A stretch of 64,000 bases of DNA. Origin: Pelolinea submarina (GTDB lineage Bacteria > Chloroflexota > Anaerolineae > Anaerolineales > Anaerolineaceae). Location: contig NZ_AP018437.1 in assembly GCF_003966975.1 (NCBI RefSeq), positions 3,455,888-3,519,887 of the forward strand, written 5' to 3'. Made by a program: the position numbers and the translations under genes. The first letter of the stretch is position 1. Each line of letters begins with the position of its first letter. The notes under the pieces are model-generated. The model was not told the origin of the DNA, searched no databases, and worked only from the letters and a program-made list of their open reading frames with translations. Shown here piece by piece: positions 34,993-42,104 of the stretch.

Positions 34993-36522
34993 ATGAGCGA
35001 ATTATTATTAGGAATCGATATCGGCACGTACAGTTCCAAAGGCGTACTGTGCCGCTCCAATGGAGAGATAATCGCGGACGCGCGCGCCGACCATGATATC
35101 TCCATGCCCAAACCAGGTTACGCGGAGCAGGACGCCGACGCAATCTGGTGGGGCGACTTTCAGAAATTAGCCCAAGAACTGGTTGCGCAAATGCCAAAAG
35201 GGGACACGATTGCAGGCGTCGGCGTCAGCGCGATTGGCGCTTGTGTACTGCCGGTCGATGCGCAAGGCCGCCCGCTGCGCCCCGGCATCCTATACGGTGT
35301 GGATACCCGCGCTGTAAAGCAAATTAATGCACTGGAAAAAGAATACACGCGTGAAGCCTTGGTTGATTTCGGCGGCACGCGGCTCACCACCCAGGCTATC
35401 GGACCCAAGATTTTATGGATCAAGGAAAATGAACCGGAAATCTACCAAAAGACCGCCAAGTTCCTGACGGCGACCTCCTACATTATCTATAAGCTGACCG
35501 GTAATTATGTGATCGACGCGCACACCGCCACCGAATTCAATCCGCTGATCGACATCCGGACAGTCACGTGGAACGCACGCTTCGCCGAGCAGATCACAAG
35601 CCTGGACAAACTGCCCGAGATTGGCTGGTCGGACGAGGTCGCGGGCAGGATCAACACCCAAGCTGCCCAAGCCACCGGCATCCCGGAAGGTACGCCGGTC
35701 AACTTCGGTGCGGTGGACGCCCTGTCGGAAGCGGTCAGTGTGGGTGTGATTGACAGCGGGGAGCTGATGATCATGTACGGCAGCACGGCCTTCATGATCT
35801 TCCTGATCGAAAAACCGGTAGCCACAAATGAGCTTTGGCTGGAAGCCGGGGCATTCAAGGGCCAGTACGAATATTCCGCCGGCCTGTCCACCAGCGGATC
35901 CGCCACCACCTGGTTCCGCGATCAATTCGGGTTGGATTACCTGCGGGACGAACGCGCAGGCGGCGCGAATGCTTACGCGCGCCTGGCCCAGGAAGCCGCG
36001 CAGGCGCCCCTGGGTGCCAACGGTCTGCTGATGCTGCCCTATATGAGCGGCGAACGCACGCCTATCTTCGACCCTCAGGCGCGCGGCGTGATCGCCGGGC
36101 TGTCGCTCAGCCACACGCGCGGGGAAATGTACCGCGCCCTGCTGGAAGGCACAGCTTTCGCCATCCGCATGAACCTGGAAGCCATGCAGAAAAACGGCGC
36201 GCAAATTCACCACGGTGTGGCGGTCGGGGGCGGGTCGGCCAACGACCTGTGGCTGCAAACCGTCAGCGATGTGACCGGCATGCCCCAATACATCCCGGAG
36301 AAAACCATCGGCGCGTCTTACGGAAACGCCTTTTTGGCAGGACTGGCCAGCGGGATAATTTCCAGTGTGGATGAATTAAAAACCAACTGGGTCAAGATCG
36401 CCGGGAAAGTGCAGCCGATTCCCCAAAATAAGCCGGCTTATGACGAGCTTTACGAAATGTTCAAGGAACTCTATCTGAGCACCCGGCCGGTGGTGCACCG
36501 CCTGAGCGACTTGCAAAAATAA
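34993..36522 (+). CDS. FGGY-family carbohydrate kinase (xylulokinase-like)
   Basis: A 509-residue FGGY kinase. The ATPase N-terminus GIDIGTYSSKGVLCR, the YGSTAFMIFLI block, LSTSGSATTWFRDQFG and the C-terminal VGGGSANDLWLQTVSDVTGMP are visible. It is divergent from lacI and the ribose-type importer, so it probably phosphorylates the sugar that importer brings in. It is a distinct paralogue of the kinase at 18606. GAGGTAAGG precedes the ATG. Confidence 0.92.
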   Translation: MSELLLGIDIGTYSSKGVLCRSNGEIIADARADHDISMPKPGYAEQDADAIWWGDFQKLAQELVAQMPKGDTIAGVGVSAIGACVLPVDAQGRPLRPGILYGVDTRAVKQINALEKEYTREALVDFGGTRLTTQAIGPKILWIKENEPEIYQKTAKFLTATSYIIYKLTGNYVIDAHTATEFNPLIDIRTVTWNARFAEQITSLDKLPEIGWSDEVAGRINTQAAQATGIPEGTPVNFGAVDALSEAVSVGVIDSGELMIMYGSTAFMIFLIEKPVATNELWLEAGAFKGQYEYSAGLSTSGSATTWFRDQFGLDYLRDERAGGANAYARLAQEAAQAPLGANGLLMLPYMSGERTPIFDPQARGVIAGLSLSHTRGEMYRALLEGTAFAIRMNLEAMQKNGAQIHHGVAVGGGSANDLWLQTVSDVTGMPQYIPEKTIGASYGNAFLAGLASGIISSVDELKTNWVKIAGKVQPIPQNKPAYDELYEMFKELYLSTRPVVHRLSDLQK

Positions 36523-36537
36523 CTTGTCCGGTTAAGC

Positions 36538-36570
36538 AAAAACAGCCGTCTTTTGGAGACGGCTGTTTTT
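36538..36570. terminator. bidirectional intrinsic terminator, FGGY kinase / CbiO
   Basis: AAAACAGCCGTC and GACGGCTGTTTT pair with a short loop and have T-runs on both strands. It serves the plus-strand kinase and the minus-strand cobalt/nickel operon that ends at 36580. Confidence 0.9.
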
Positions 36571-36579
36571 ATTTATCAT

Positions 36580-37278
36580 CTAGCCGATCAGACCGTGAGC
36601 TTCCAGCAGCGCTCGATCCGCCAGAGCCGCTTGGGTTTCGCCATCGTAAACCACGCGCCCGGCATCCATGATAATCACGCGCGGGAAGATCTCGCGCACC
36701 ATTTCCAGGTCATGGGTGGCCACAATCAACGTCTGATCCAAATCAGCCAGCAGATTGAGGATGCCGCGCCTTCCGCGCGGATCCAGCCCGGCGGTGGGTT
36801 CATCCAACGCCAGCACTTCGGGCTGCATGCACAGCACAGTCGCCAACGCCACGCGCTTCTTCTCGCCCAGGCTTAAATGATAGGGTGAACGCGCTTGGCT
36901 GTCCGGCATACCCACCACTTCCAACGCTTGCGCCACTTTTTCCCGGATGACGATTTTTTCCTCCCCCTGATAGACCAGCCCATAAGCCACGTCATCGAAA
37001 ACACTTGAGGAAAATAATTGGTCGTCGGGGGATTGGAATACCAACCCAACTCTGGCTCGGATGGCTTTGATTGTGCGGTCGTCGACTGCCTGCTCGCCCA
37101 CAACAACGGAACCCTGCCCGCGCAGAATGCCATTCAAATGTAGCAGCAGGGTGGTCTTGCCGGCGCCATTCGGCCCAACCAGGGCGGCTTTCTCGCCCGG
37201 CTTGAAATCCAGCGACACATGTTCGATCGCCATGCGGCCATCGTCATACGCAAAACTTAAATCGTTTATTGAGATCAT
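36580..37278 (-). CDS. cbiO: energy-coupling factor ATPase of the Ni/Co importer (CbiO)
   Basis: A 232-residue ECF ATPase. Walker A GPNGAGKTTLLL, Q-loop VFQSPDDQLFSSSVFDDVAYG (the QSPDDQ type typical of CbiO/EcfA), signature LSLGEKKRVALATVL, Walker B EVLALDEPTAGLDP and H-loop ATHDLEMV are present. The start ATG shares one base with the cbiQ stop (TGATG). It forms the importer with CbiQ and CbiM upstream. Confidence 0.93.
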   Translation of the reverse strand: MISINDLSFAYDDGRMAIEHVSLDFKPGEKAALVGPNGAGKTTLLLHLNGILRGQGSVVVGEQAVDDRTIKAIRARVGLVFQSPDDQLFSSSVFDDVAYGLVYQGEEKIVIREKVAQALEVVGMPDSQARSPYHLSLGEKKRVALATVLCMQPEVLALDEPTAGLDPRGRRGILNLLADLDQTLIVATHDLEMVREIFPRVIIMDAGRVVYDGETQAALADRALLEAHGLIG

Positions 37279-38096
37279 CACGCCGCCATCCCATTCGCCA
37301 GCAATACCATCAGCAATCCGGCCAGAATAAAAGCAGCAATGGAAAAATATTGCGCTTTTGTCAACGGGATTGCGGCTGCTTCAGAGCGGATCTCCCCATC
37401 ATAACCGCGGGCCTGCATAGCCTGATAGATGCGCTGTGAACGATCCAGCGAGCGCAGCATCAACATGCCGGCCATCCCGCCGGTTACCTGCGCGCGCCAC
37501 CAGACACTGCCGCCGGCTTGTTTAAAGGACCCCTGCAACGTACTGCTGCGTGCCCGGCGCGCCTGGGTCAGGTTGTGCATCTCGTCCAGCAGCACATACA
37601 AATAACGCCACATCAGCCCGAAAATGGCGGTCAACATGCGCGGCAAGCCGCAGGCACGCAGGCCCGCCAAAACATCTTCAAAGCGGGTGGCGGACATGAT
37701 TATCACCGCGAATTGCAGCGAAAGCCAGGAACGCACCAGCAGGCTGGCAACACGTTCCAAACGGGTCAACGACAGGCTGAAAGCAAAACCGGACCAGGGG
37801 TTGATTTCGATAAAATTGCCGGTTTTCAGGAAGATCTGCGGAATCAATACCAGCAGGATAGGCACCTCTAACAGCAGCGCTCTTTTCAAAAGAAGGGACG
37901 CCGGGATTTCAGAGAGGACAGCGACAATCAGCAGAACGCCGCCCATTAAAAGGTAAACAGCCCACGCGCCTACCGGCAGCAGGGCTGTTGTTATTAAATA
38001 AACCATTAACAGCGTAATTTTTATACGGGCATCACAGAGATGCAGGAGACTATCTCCGTATTCATATGATGCCCGTTGTTCAATGTCAACCGGCAT
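37278..38096 (-). CDS. cbiQ: energy-coupling factor transmembrane protein (CbiQ)
   Basis: A 272-residue ECF T-component with about six hydrophobic segments. The two ATPase-coupling helices are visible as ARRARSSTLQ and AMQARGYDGEI. It couples CbiO to CbiM. The start codon overlaps the cbiM stop (TAATG), showing tight translational coupling. Confidence 0.92.
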   Translation of the reverse strand: MPVDIEQRASYEYGDSLLHLCDARIKITLLMVYLITTALLPVGAWAVYLLMGGVLLIVAVLSEIPASLLLKRALLLEVPILLVLIPQIFLKTGNFIEINPWSGFAFSLSLTRLERVASLLVRSWLSLQFAVIIMSATRFEDVLAGLRACGLPRMLTAIFGLMWRYLYVLLDEMHNLTQARRARSSTLQGSFKQAGGSVWWRAQVTGGMAGMLMLRSLDRSQRIYQAMQARGYDGEIRSEAAAIPLTKAQYFSIAAFILAGLLMVLLANGMAA

Positions 38097-39046
38097 TAAT
38101 GCTTTGCTGTCTGCGATGTTTTTCGCCGTGTTAACAATAGAACCAATGCCATTACGATCACGACACCCACCGCACCGGCCATGATGGTGGCCAGAGCTTC
38201 ATTTTGGATGCCGGGCAGGACGTAATCGGGAATGATGTGGTAACTGGCGTCCTGGGCCATGATCAGAAAGCCCAACTTCTCCGCCACCCATTCAAGGCCA
38301 TCCGGTTTTGAGGAAGCCAATGGGGAAATGATCAGCAGGACTACCGTCAGCACCAGACCGGAAATCCATACGAAGGATGAACCCACCTTTTCCTCTGCTT
38401 TCTTTTCCAGCAGCTGCGGTTTAGAGCTCATGATCAGGCTGACCGCGCCCAGGGTAATCAGGCCTTCGCCGATACCGATCAGGGCATGAATGCCGCCCAT
38501 GGCCGGGATGGCAATATTGGCCGGGGAAGTGCCGGAAAAAGCCAATTCCAGCGAAGCCGCCAGGGCTGCGATAAAGATGGAGAACCAACCGGCCGCAAAA
38601 GCGGTCAACAGGGTTGCCCAGCGCTTGTCGCCAAACCAGTGTTTAAACAGGTCGGAGACGAAGTAAGCCACCGCCACACCCACGATGGCCATGTTGAACA
38701 AATTTGCGCCCAGGGTGAGCACTCCGCCGTCCTGGAAAACCAGGGCCTGCACCGTCACCACGCTGGTCATCACCAGCACCGCCGGCCATGGACCGACCAG
38801 CAAGACGGCCAAAGCCGCGCCCAGTAAATGGCCGGAAGTTCCGCCGGCAACCGCGAAGTTCAACATTTGGCCGGCAAAAATGGCCGCCGCCAACACGCCC
38901 ACCAGGGGCAGCCGGCTTTCGTCGATTTCCTTGCCGGCTTTTTTCAACGCAATAAAGATAAAGATAAGACTGACCACCCATAAAATTCCGGAGACTGCCA
39001 CCGACAGGAATCCGTCCGGAATGTGCATTGGAACAGGAGCTTTCAT
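38096..39046 (-). CDS. cbiM: cobalt/nickel ECF substrate-specific protein CbiM with PDGLE domain
   Basis: A fused CbiM-CbiN-like protein of about 316 residues. The N-terminal core has the MHIPDGFL motif that binds Ni or Co through its terminal Met and His2, followed by about seven helices. The C-terminal SKPDGLEWVAEKLGF is the PDGLE domain that replaces CbiN. GAGGTG lies before the ATG at 39046, which would place six residues before MHIPDG; an ATG at 39028 would give the family N-terminus directly but has no ribosome site. The metal cannot be decided from sequence; nickel or cobalt are equally possible. Confidence 0.92.
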   Translation of the reverse strand: MKAPVPMHIPDGFLSVAVSGILWVVSLIFIFIALKKAGKEIDESRLPLVGVLAAAIFAGQMLNFAVAGGTSGHLLGAALAVLLVGPWPAVLVMTSVVTVQALVFQDGGVLTLGANLFNMAIVGVAVAYFVSDLFKHWFGDKRWATLLTAFAAGWFSIFIAALAASLELAFSGTSPANIAIPAMGGIHALIGIGEGLITLGAVSLIMSSKPQLLEKKAEEKVGSSFVWISGLVLTVVLLIISPLASSKPDGLEWVAEKLGFLIMAQDASYHIIPDYVLPGIQNEALATIMAGAVGVVIVMALVLLLTRRKTSQTAKH

Positions 39047-39076
39047 AATCACACCTCGAAAATATAATTTATGCTA

Positions 39077-39098
39077 TTGCAATAACTTGCATATTATA
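39077..39098 (-). promoter_or_regulatory. cbiM -10 element with a TTGCAA-type metal operator at the start site
   Basis: On the minus strand TATAAT (39098-39093) would start transcription near 39086. At that point TTGCAA (39077-39082) and TTGCAT (39087-39092) are 4 nt apart. The Nur (nickel Fur) box of Streptomyces is TTGCAA-N5-TTGCAA, so this looks like a nickel- or cobalt-dependent Fur-family operator. The -35 is weak. Confidence 0.5.
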
Positions 39099-39349
39099 AA
39101 AGGAAAAGGTGATTAATTCATAGAAAATGGAAGTTTTAAGAATCAACGCGAAACACACCGCGGGCGCTCTATTCCCCTGAGATGATCTCCAACTTCAGCC
39201 GTCGCTATGCGGAAATCACGCAACGGTGTCGCCCGGAGACCTCTTGCGCCGATCACTGCCATCTCCATCCTGATCACCGATTCCCAACCCCCCCCCAGCC
39301 CACTCTGGAATCAATCCAGAAAGCGGGTGTGCAAGTCATCCAGGTAGAT

Positions 39350-39380
39350 AAAAACAAGTCCCGGTATTTTCCCGGGACTT
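39350..39380 (-). terminator. intrinsic terminator of the LysE/RhtB gene
   Basis: On the minus strand AAGTCCCGG and CCGGGACTT form a 9-bp stem with a 7-nt loop, followed by GTTTTTA. It lies about 55 nt after the gene's stop codon. Confidence 0.85.
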
Positions 39381-39435
39381 GCGTCTCTCCCACTTTGGTT
39401 GCTCGATATCCGGAACTTTTTTACGGTGGAATAAA

Positions 39436-40065
39436 TCAAACGCGTTTGGTCAGCGCCAGGCGCACGCCCAGGCCGATCATGACGCTGCCGGTGATCCAGC
39501 GCATGTTGGCGTTGATGCCTGGCCGCTCGTTCAGCCAAACGCCAATGTGGCCGGAAAAATAACCCACCAGGCTGAGGAAGGTAAAGGTAAACAAGGCAAA
39601 GATCAGGCCCAATCCGATCAGCGGCAAAGTGATGGAAGATGGCTCACCCACGATGAATTGGGGCAGAAAGGCCCAAAAGAACAGCGCAACCTTAGGATTG
39701 AACACGTTGGAAAGCAAACCCTGCGAATACAGTGCCTGTTTGCGGATGGGAGCGTTGGTCTGGCCGAGAGCCAGTTGGCCGCGGGCAAGAATGGTCTTGA
39801 CGCCCAGATAGATCAAATAAAAAGCGCCCAGATACTTGACCAGCATGAAGGCCAATTCCGAGGTCTGCAGCACGACGGCGATCCCTAAAGCAGCCAGCAG
39901 AGTATGCACCAGAATGCCGCTGGTCACGCCCGCCGCCGAGAGCAGCCCAGCGCTGCGTCCCTGGCCGATGCCGCGCGTGATGACGTAGATCATGTCCGGC
40001 CCGGGGGTGAGGATGAGCGCCCAGGCAGCCAGACAAAACAACAACACGTTCACATTTCCAAGCAT
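39436..40065 (-). CDS. LysE/RhtB-family amino-acid exporter
   Basis: A 209-residue LysE/RhtB exporter with six hydrophobic helices. The family motif LTPGPDMIYVITRGIGQGRSAGLLSAAGVTSG (about 17-48) is clear. It exports amino acids such as homoserine, threonine or lysine. It is divergent from the aspartokinase operon, which makes the same amino-acid family, and sits behind a minus-strand leader with a terminator, so its expression is probably adjusted to amino-acid supply. GAGGGATAAAGAC precedes the ATG. Confidence 0.92.
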   Translation of the reverse strand: MLGNVNVLLFCLAAWALILTPGPDMIYVITRGIGQGRSAGLLSAAGVTSGILVHTLLAALGIAVVLQTSELAFMLVKYLGAFYLIYLGVKTILARGQLALGQTNAPIRKQALYSQGLLSNVFNPKVALFFWAFLPQFIVGEPSSITLPLIGLGLIFALFTFTFLSLVGYFSGHIGVWLNERPGINANMRWITGSVMIGLGVRLALTKRV

Positions 40066-40138
40066 GTCTTTATCCCTCTTTCATTTACAGTTTGCGTGGA
40101 TTTTATCATTATTTCAAATATTCCTTTTCCCCCAATTC

Positions 40139-40170
40139 TCAAAAAAATGCCGGTTCGCAGGTGAACCGGC
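40139..40170 (-). terminator. leader terminator upstream of the LysE/RhtB gene
   Basis: On the minus strand GCCGGTTC and GAACCGGC form an 8-bp stem with a 6-nt loop and a T-run of about seven, 74 nt before the LysE start codon. Because it precedes the gene, it is an attenuator. Two upstream copies of GAACCG on the same strand (plus 40182-40187 and 40205-40210) could pair with the first arm as antiterminators. Confidence 0.8.
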
Positions 40171-40269
40171 AGGCACTGGTACGGTTCCCAATTTAGCTTC
40201 CCATCGGTTCAGCCGGATAAGTCGGCCATTGATGTGCTTTGCGGGAGTTTTATTTAGCCGTCTCTTTTT

Positions 40270-40317
40270 TCATTTTGCCTGTAATTTTCGGTCAATTGAG
40301 CAAATTAGCGGCATCAT
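40270..40317 (-). CDS. possible 15-codon leader ORF upstream of the LysE terminator
   Basis: On the minus strand, GGAGG lies 4 nt before an ATG that opens a 15-codon frame, MMPLICSIDRKLQAK, ending in TGA. The ribosome site is among the best in the window. It lies about 100 nt before the leader terminator. It is too short for a normal protein; a regulatory leader peptide is likely. It lacks an obvious run of one amino acid. Confidence 0.5.
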   Translation of the reverse strand: MMPLICSIDRKLQAK

Positions 40318-40412
40318 TTTTCCTCCATATTCCACGATCATTTAGTATTAATCCGGCTGAATTACCTTTCATTAACAATTGTTTAAATTTTCAATTTTCG
40401 TAAACGGATTTC

Positions 40413-40441
40413 TTGACTGAATGTCCGCGCAATGGTATAGT
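40413..40441 (+). promoter_or_regulatory. sigma-70 promoter of the lysC-asd operon
   Basis: TTGACT (40413-40418) and TATAGT (40436-40441) are 17 nt apart. Transcription should start about 40448, some 4 nt before the ATG of the leader peptide, so that peptide is read from a near-leaderless mRNA. Confidence 0.85.
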
Positions 40442-40451
40442 TGCGCCCAAT

Positions 40452-40565
40452 ATGATGTATATGTCCATGCGCACTATGACTACCGGCTCTGGTACTATGA
40501 CCACATCAACTCCTTCTTTAGGAGAGCGATGGGTTGCGCAGGCACGCATGGATTCCCGTAGATAA
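40452..40565 (+). CDS. 37-codon Met/Thr-rich leader peptide of the lysC-asd operon
   Basis: The frame reads MMYMSMRTMTTGSGTMTT then STPSLGERWVAQARMDSRR and ends in TAA. Six of the first 16 residues are Met and seven of the first 20 are Thr, products of the aspartate pathway that the downstream genes start. This mirrors thrL of E. coli (Thr/Ile), but with Met in place of Ile. It begins only 10 nt after the -10. A hairpin with a T-run follows (40595-40621). The gene was recognised by composition, position and structure, not by homology. Confidence 0.85.
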   Translation: MMYMSMRTMTTGSGTMTTSTPSLGERWVAQARMDSRR

Positions 40566-40621
40566 GTAACACCTACCAACGGAATAATTAGAAAAAGCCT
40601 CGAACCCATCGAGGCTTTTTT
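40465..40621 (+). promoter_or_regulatory. transcription attenuator (leader peptide, anti-antiterminator, antiterminator, terminator)
   Basis: Terminator: AAGCCTCGA (40595-40603) pairs with TCGAGGCTT (40609-40617), followed by a T-run. Antiterminator: 40527-40543 (CGATGGGTT, CG, AGGC) pairs with 40597-40611 in 15 bp with two single-base bulges and sequesters the whole 5' arm of the terminator. Anti-antiterminator: CC-TGCGCA (40465-40473) can pair with TGCGCAGG (40535-40542). A ribosome stalled on Met or Thr codons would mask the first region and favour read-through into lysC. Confidence 0.8.
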
Positions 40622-40658
40622 CTTATCTGCATACTAATAAATTAATGATGAGGTGAGC

Positions 40659-42104
40659 ATGGCAGGCAAGAAAGTACAGAATGCACAGGAAGCTAATAGA
40701 TTATTGCTGGTTAAATTCGGCGGAACTTCCATGGGCAGTCCCACCGCCCAACAGCAAGCAGCGAAAATTATCAGCGACCAGGCTCAGCTCTGGGATAACG
40801 TCGTGGTGGTAATCTCCGCCATGAGCGGGGTGACCAACAGCCTGATCGCCTGCGCGGATGCCGCGCTGCAACGCCGCGAAGACCAGTACAGCACGATCAT
40901 TACCGAACTGCAAACACGCCACTTCGAAGCCATCCATGCCCTCGCTCCGCAGGAGATGCAAGCGGATTTATGCGCCGAAATCGACAGCCAGTTGGCCACC
41001 CTGAAAGCGTTTTGCGACAGCATCCAGGTAATGGGCGAGGTCACAGCGCGCGGGATGGATGCCATATCCTGCCTGGGTGAACGCATGAACGCGCGCATTT
41101 TCAGCGCCTGCCTGCAGCAGGCCGGGCTGCACAGCCAACCGGTGGATGCCACCGAACTGATCGTCACGGACGATAATTTCCAAAACGCGCGGCCGCTGCT
41201 GGACGAAACCTGCCAAAAAGTAAAGGGCCTGCTCCCGCCTCTGCTGGAAGACGGCATCGTGCCGGTGGTGACCGGCTTCATCGCCGCCACAGCGCAGGGC
41301 ATCCCCACCACCTTGGGCCGCGGAGGCAGTGATTACAGTGCTTCGCTTCTGGCGGAATGCTTGGACGCCAGCGAAGTTTGGAACTGCACCGACGTGGACG
41401 GCGTAATGACGGCAGATCCTTCCATCGTACCGGACGCGCGCGTTATTCCCCAACTGGCCTACGACGAAATGAGCGAAATGGCTTACTTCGGCGCCAAGGT
41501 GCTGCACCCCAAGACCATCCAACCTATCGTTGCCAAAAATATTCCCATGCGCGTGATGAACACATTCAACCCAGAGCACCCCGGCACGCGTATTACCCAG
41601 CACTCCAGCGCGCTGCGCGGCAAGCTGACCTGCGTGACCGGCATCAAGAACCTGAGCCTGTTCACGATCGAAGGGCGCGGGATGCTGGGTGTGCCCGGTA
41701 TTGCCGCACGCACCTTCGGTGCGGTGGCCACCCAGGGCGCCAGCGTGCTGATGATCTCCCAATCCTCTTCGGAACAATCCATCGCTTTCGTGGTGCCTTC
41801 CGACATGGAACGCAAGGTACAGGCATCGCTTCAGCATGACTTAAGCGTTGAACTGGAACGCGCCGACATCAACGGCATCCAAATCCAGTCAGATGTGGTT
41901 ATCATTACCGTGATCGGGTCCGGTATGCGCAAAACACCCGGTATTTCCGCCCGCGTTTTCAACGCGGTTGCCAAAGAAAAAATCAACGTGATCGCCATCG
42001 CCCAGGGGTCTTCGGAATACAGCATTTCCCTGGTCGTCACCAGCCAGGACGCGAAACTGGCCATTCAAGAAATTCATCGAGAGGTTATTATCAATGGAAA
42101 TTAA
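40659..42104 (+). CDS. lysC: aspartate kinase
   Basis: A 481-residue monofunctional aspartokinase, first enzyme of the Lys/Met/Thr pathway. The catalytic domain begins KFGGTSMGS (about 19-27). The GRGGSDYSASLLA block and two ACT domains near the C-terminus (GVPGIAARTFGAVATQGASVLMISQSSSE and TPGISARVFNAVAKEKINVIAIAQGSSEYS) give feedback inhibition by an end product. The ATG at 40659 has GAGGTGAGC upstream; a GTG at 40653 is also in frame. It overlaps asd by 11 nt and lies behind the Met/Thr leader peptide. Confidence 0.95.
   Translation: MAGKKVQNAQEANRLLLVKFGGTSMGSPTAQQQAAKIISDQAQLWDNVVVVISAMSGVTNSLIACADAALQRREDQYSTIITELQTRHFEAIHALAPQEMQADLCAEIDSQLATLKAFCDSIQVMGEVTARGMDAISCLGERMNARIFSACLQQAGLHSQPVDATELIVTDDNFQNARPLLDETCQKVKGLLPPLLEDGIVPVVTGFIAATAQGIPTTLGRGGSDYSASLLAECLDASEVWNCTDVDGVMTADPSIVPDARVIPQLAYDEMSEMAYFGAKVLHPKTIQPIVAKNIPMRVMNTFNPEHPGTRITQHSSALRGKLTCVTGIKNLSLFTIEGRGMLGVPGIAARTFGAVATQGASVLMISQSSSEQSIAFVVPSDMERKVQASLQHDLSVELERADINGIQIQSDVVIITVIGSGMRKTPGISARVFNAVAKEKINVIAIAQGSSEYSISLVVTSQDAKLAIQEIHREVIINGN

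Larger units (their letters stand above)
39047..39435. other. intergenic region upstream of cbiM
   Basis: The part nearest cbiM holds its promoter and TTGCAA operator. The middle (about 39127-39350) contains a C9 tract (39288-39296) and short interrupted reading frames on the plus strand, such as MEVLRINAKHTAGALFP ending in TGA with a possible +1 continuation, that could be gene debris but match no family I know. The far end holds the terminator of the LysE gene. I looked for a cobalamin riboswitch and did not find one. Confidence 0.5.

Noticed and set aside
35413..36288. Long minus-strand frame opposite the FGGY kinase
   Set aside because: Antisense shadow; composition driven by codon bias of the real gene.
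39047..39435. Cobalamin riboswitch upstream of cbiM
   Set aside because: I searched the minus strand for the B12-box and the conserved GCCACTG core and did not find them.
40180..40260. c-di-GMP-I riboswitch in the LysE leader
   Set aside because: A CGCAAAGC match is present, but the second GCAAAGCC and the tetraloop-receptor parts are absent.
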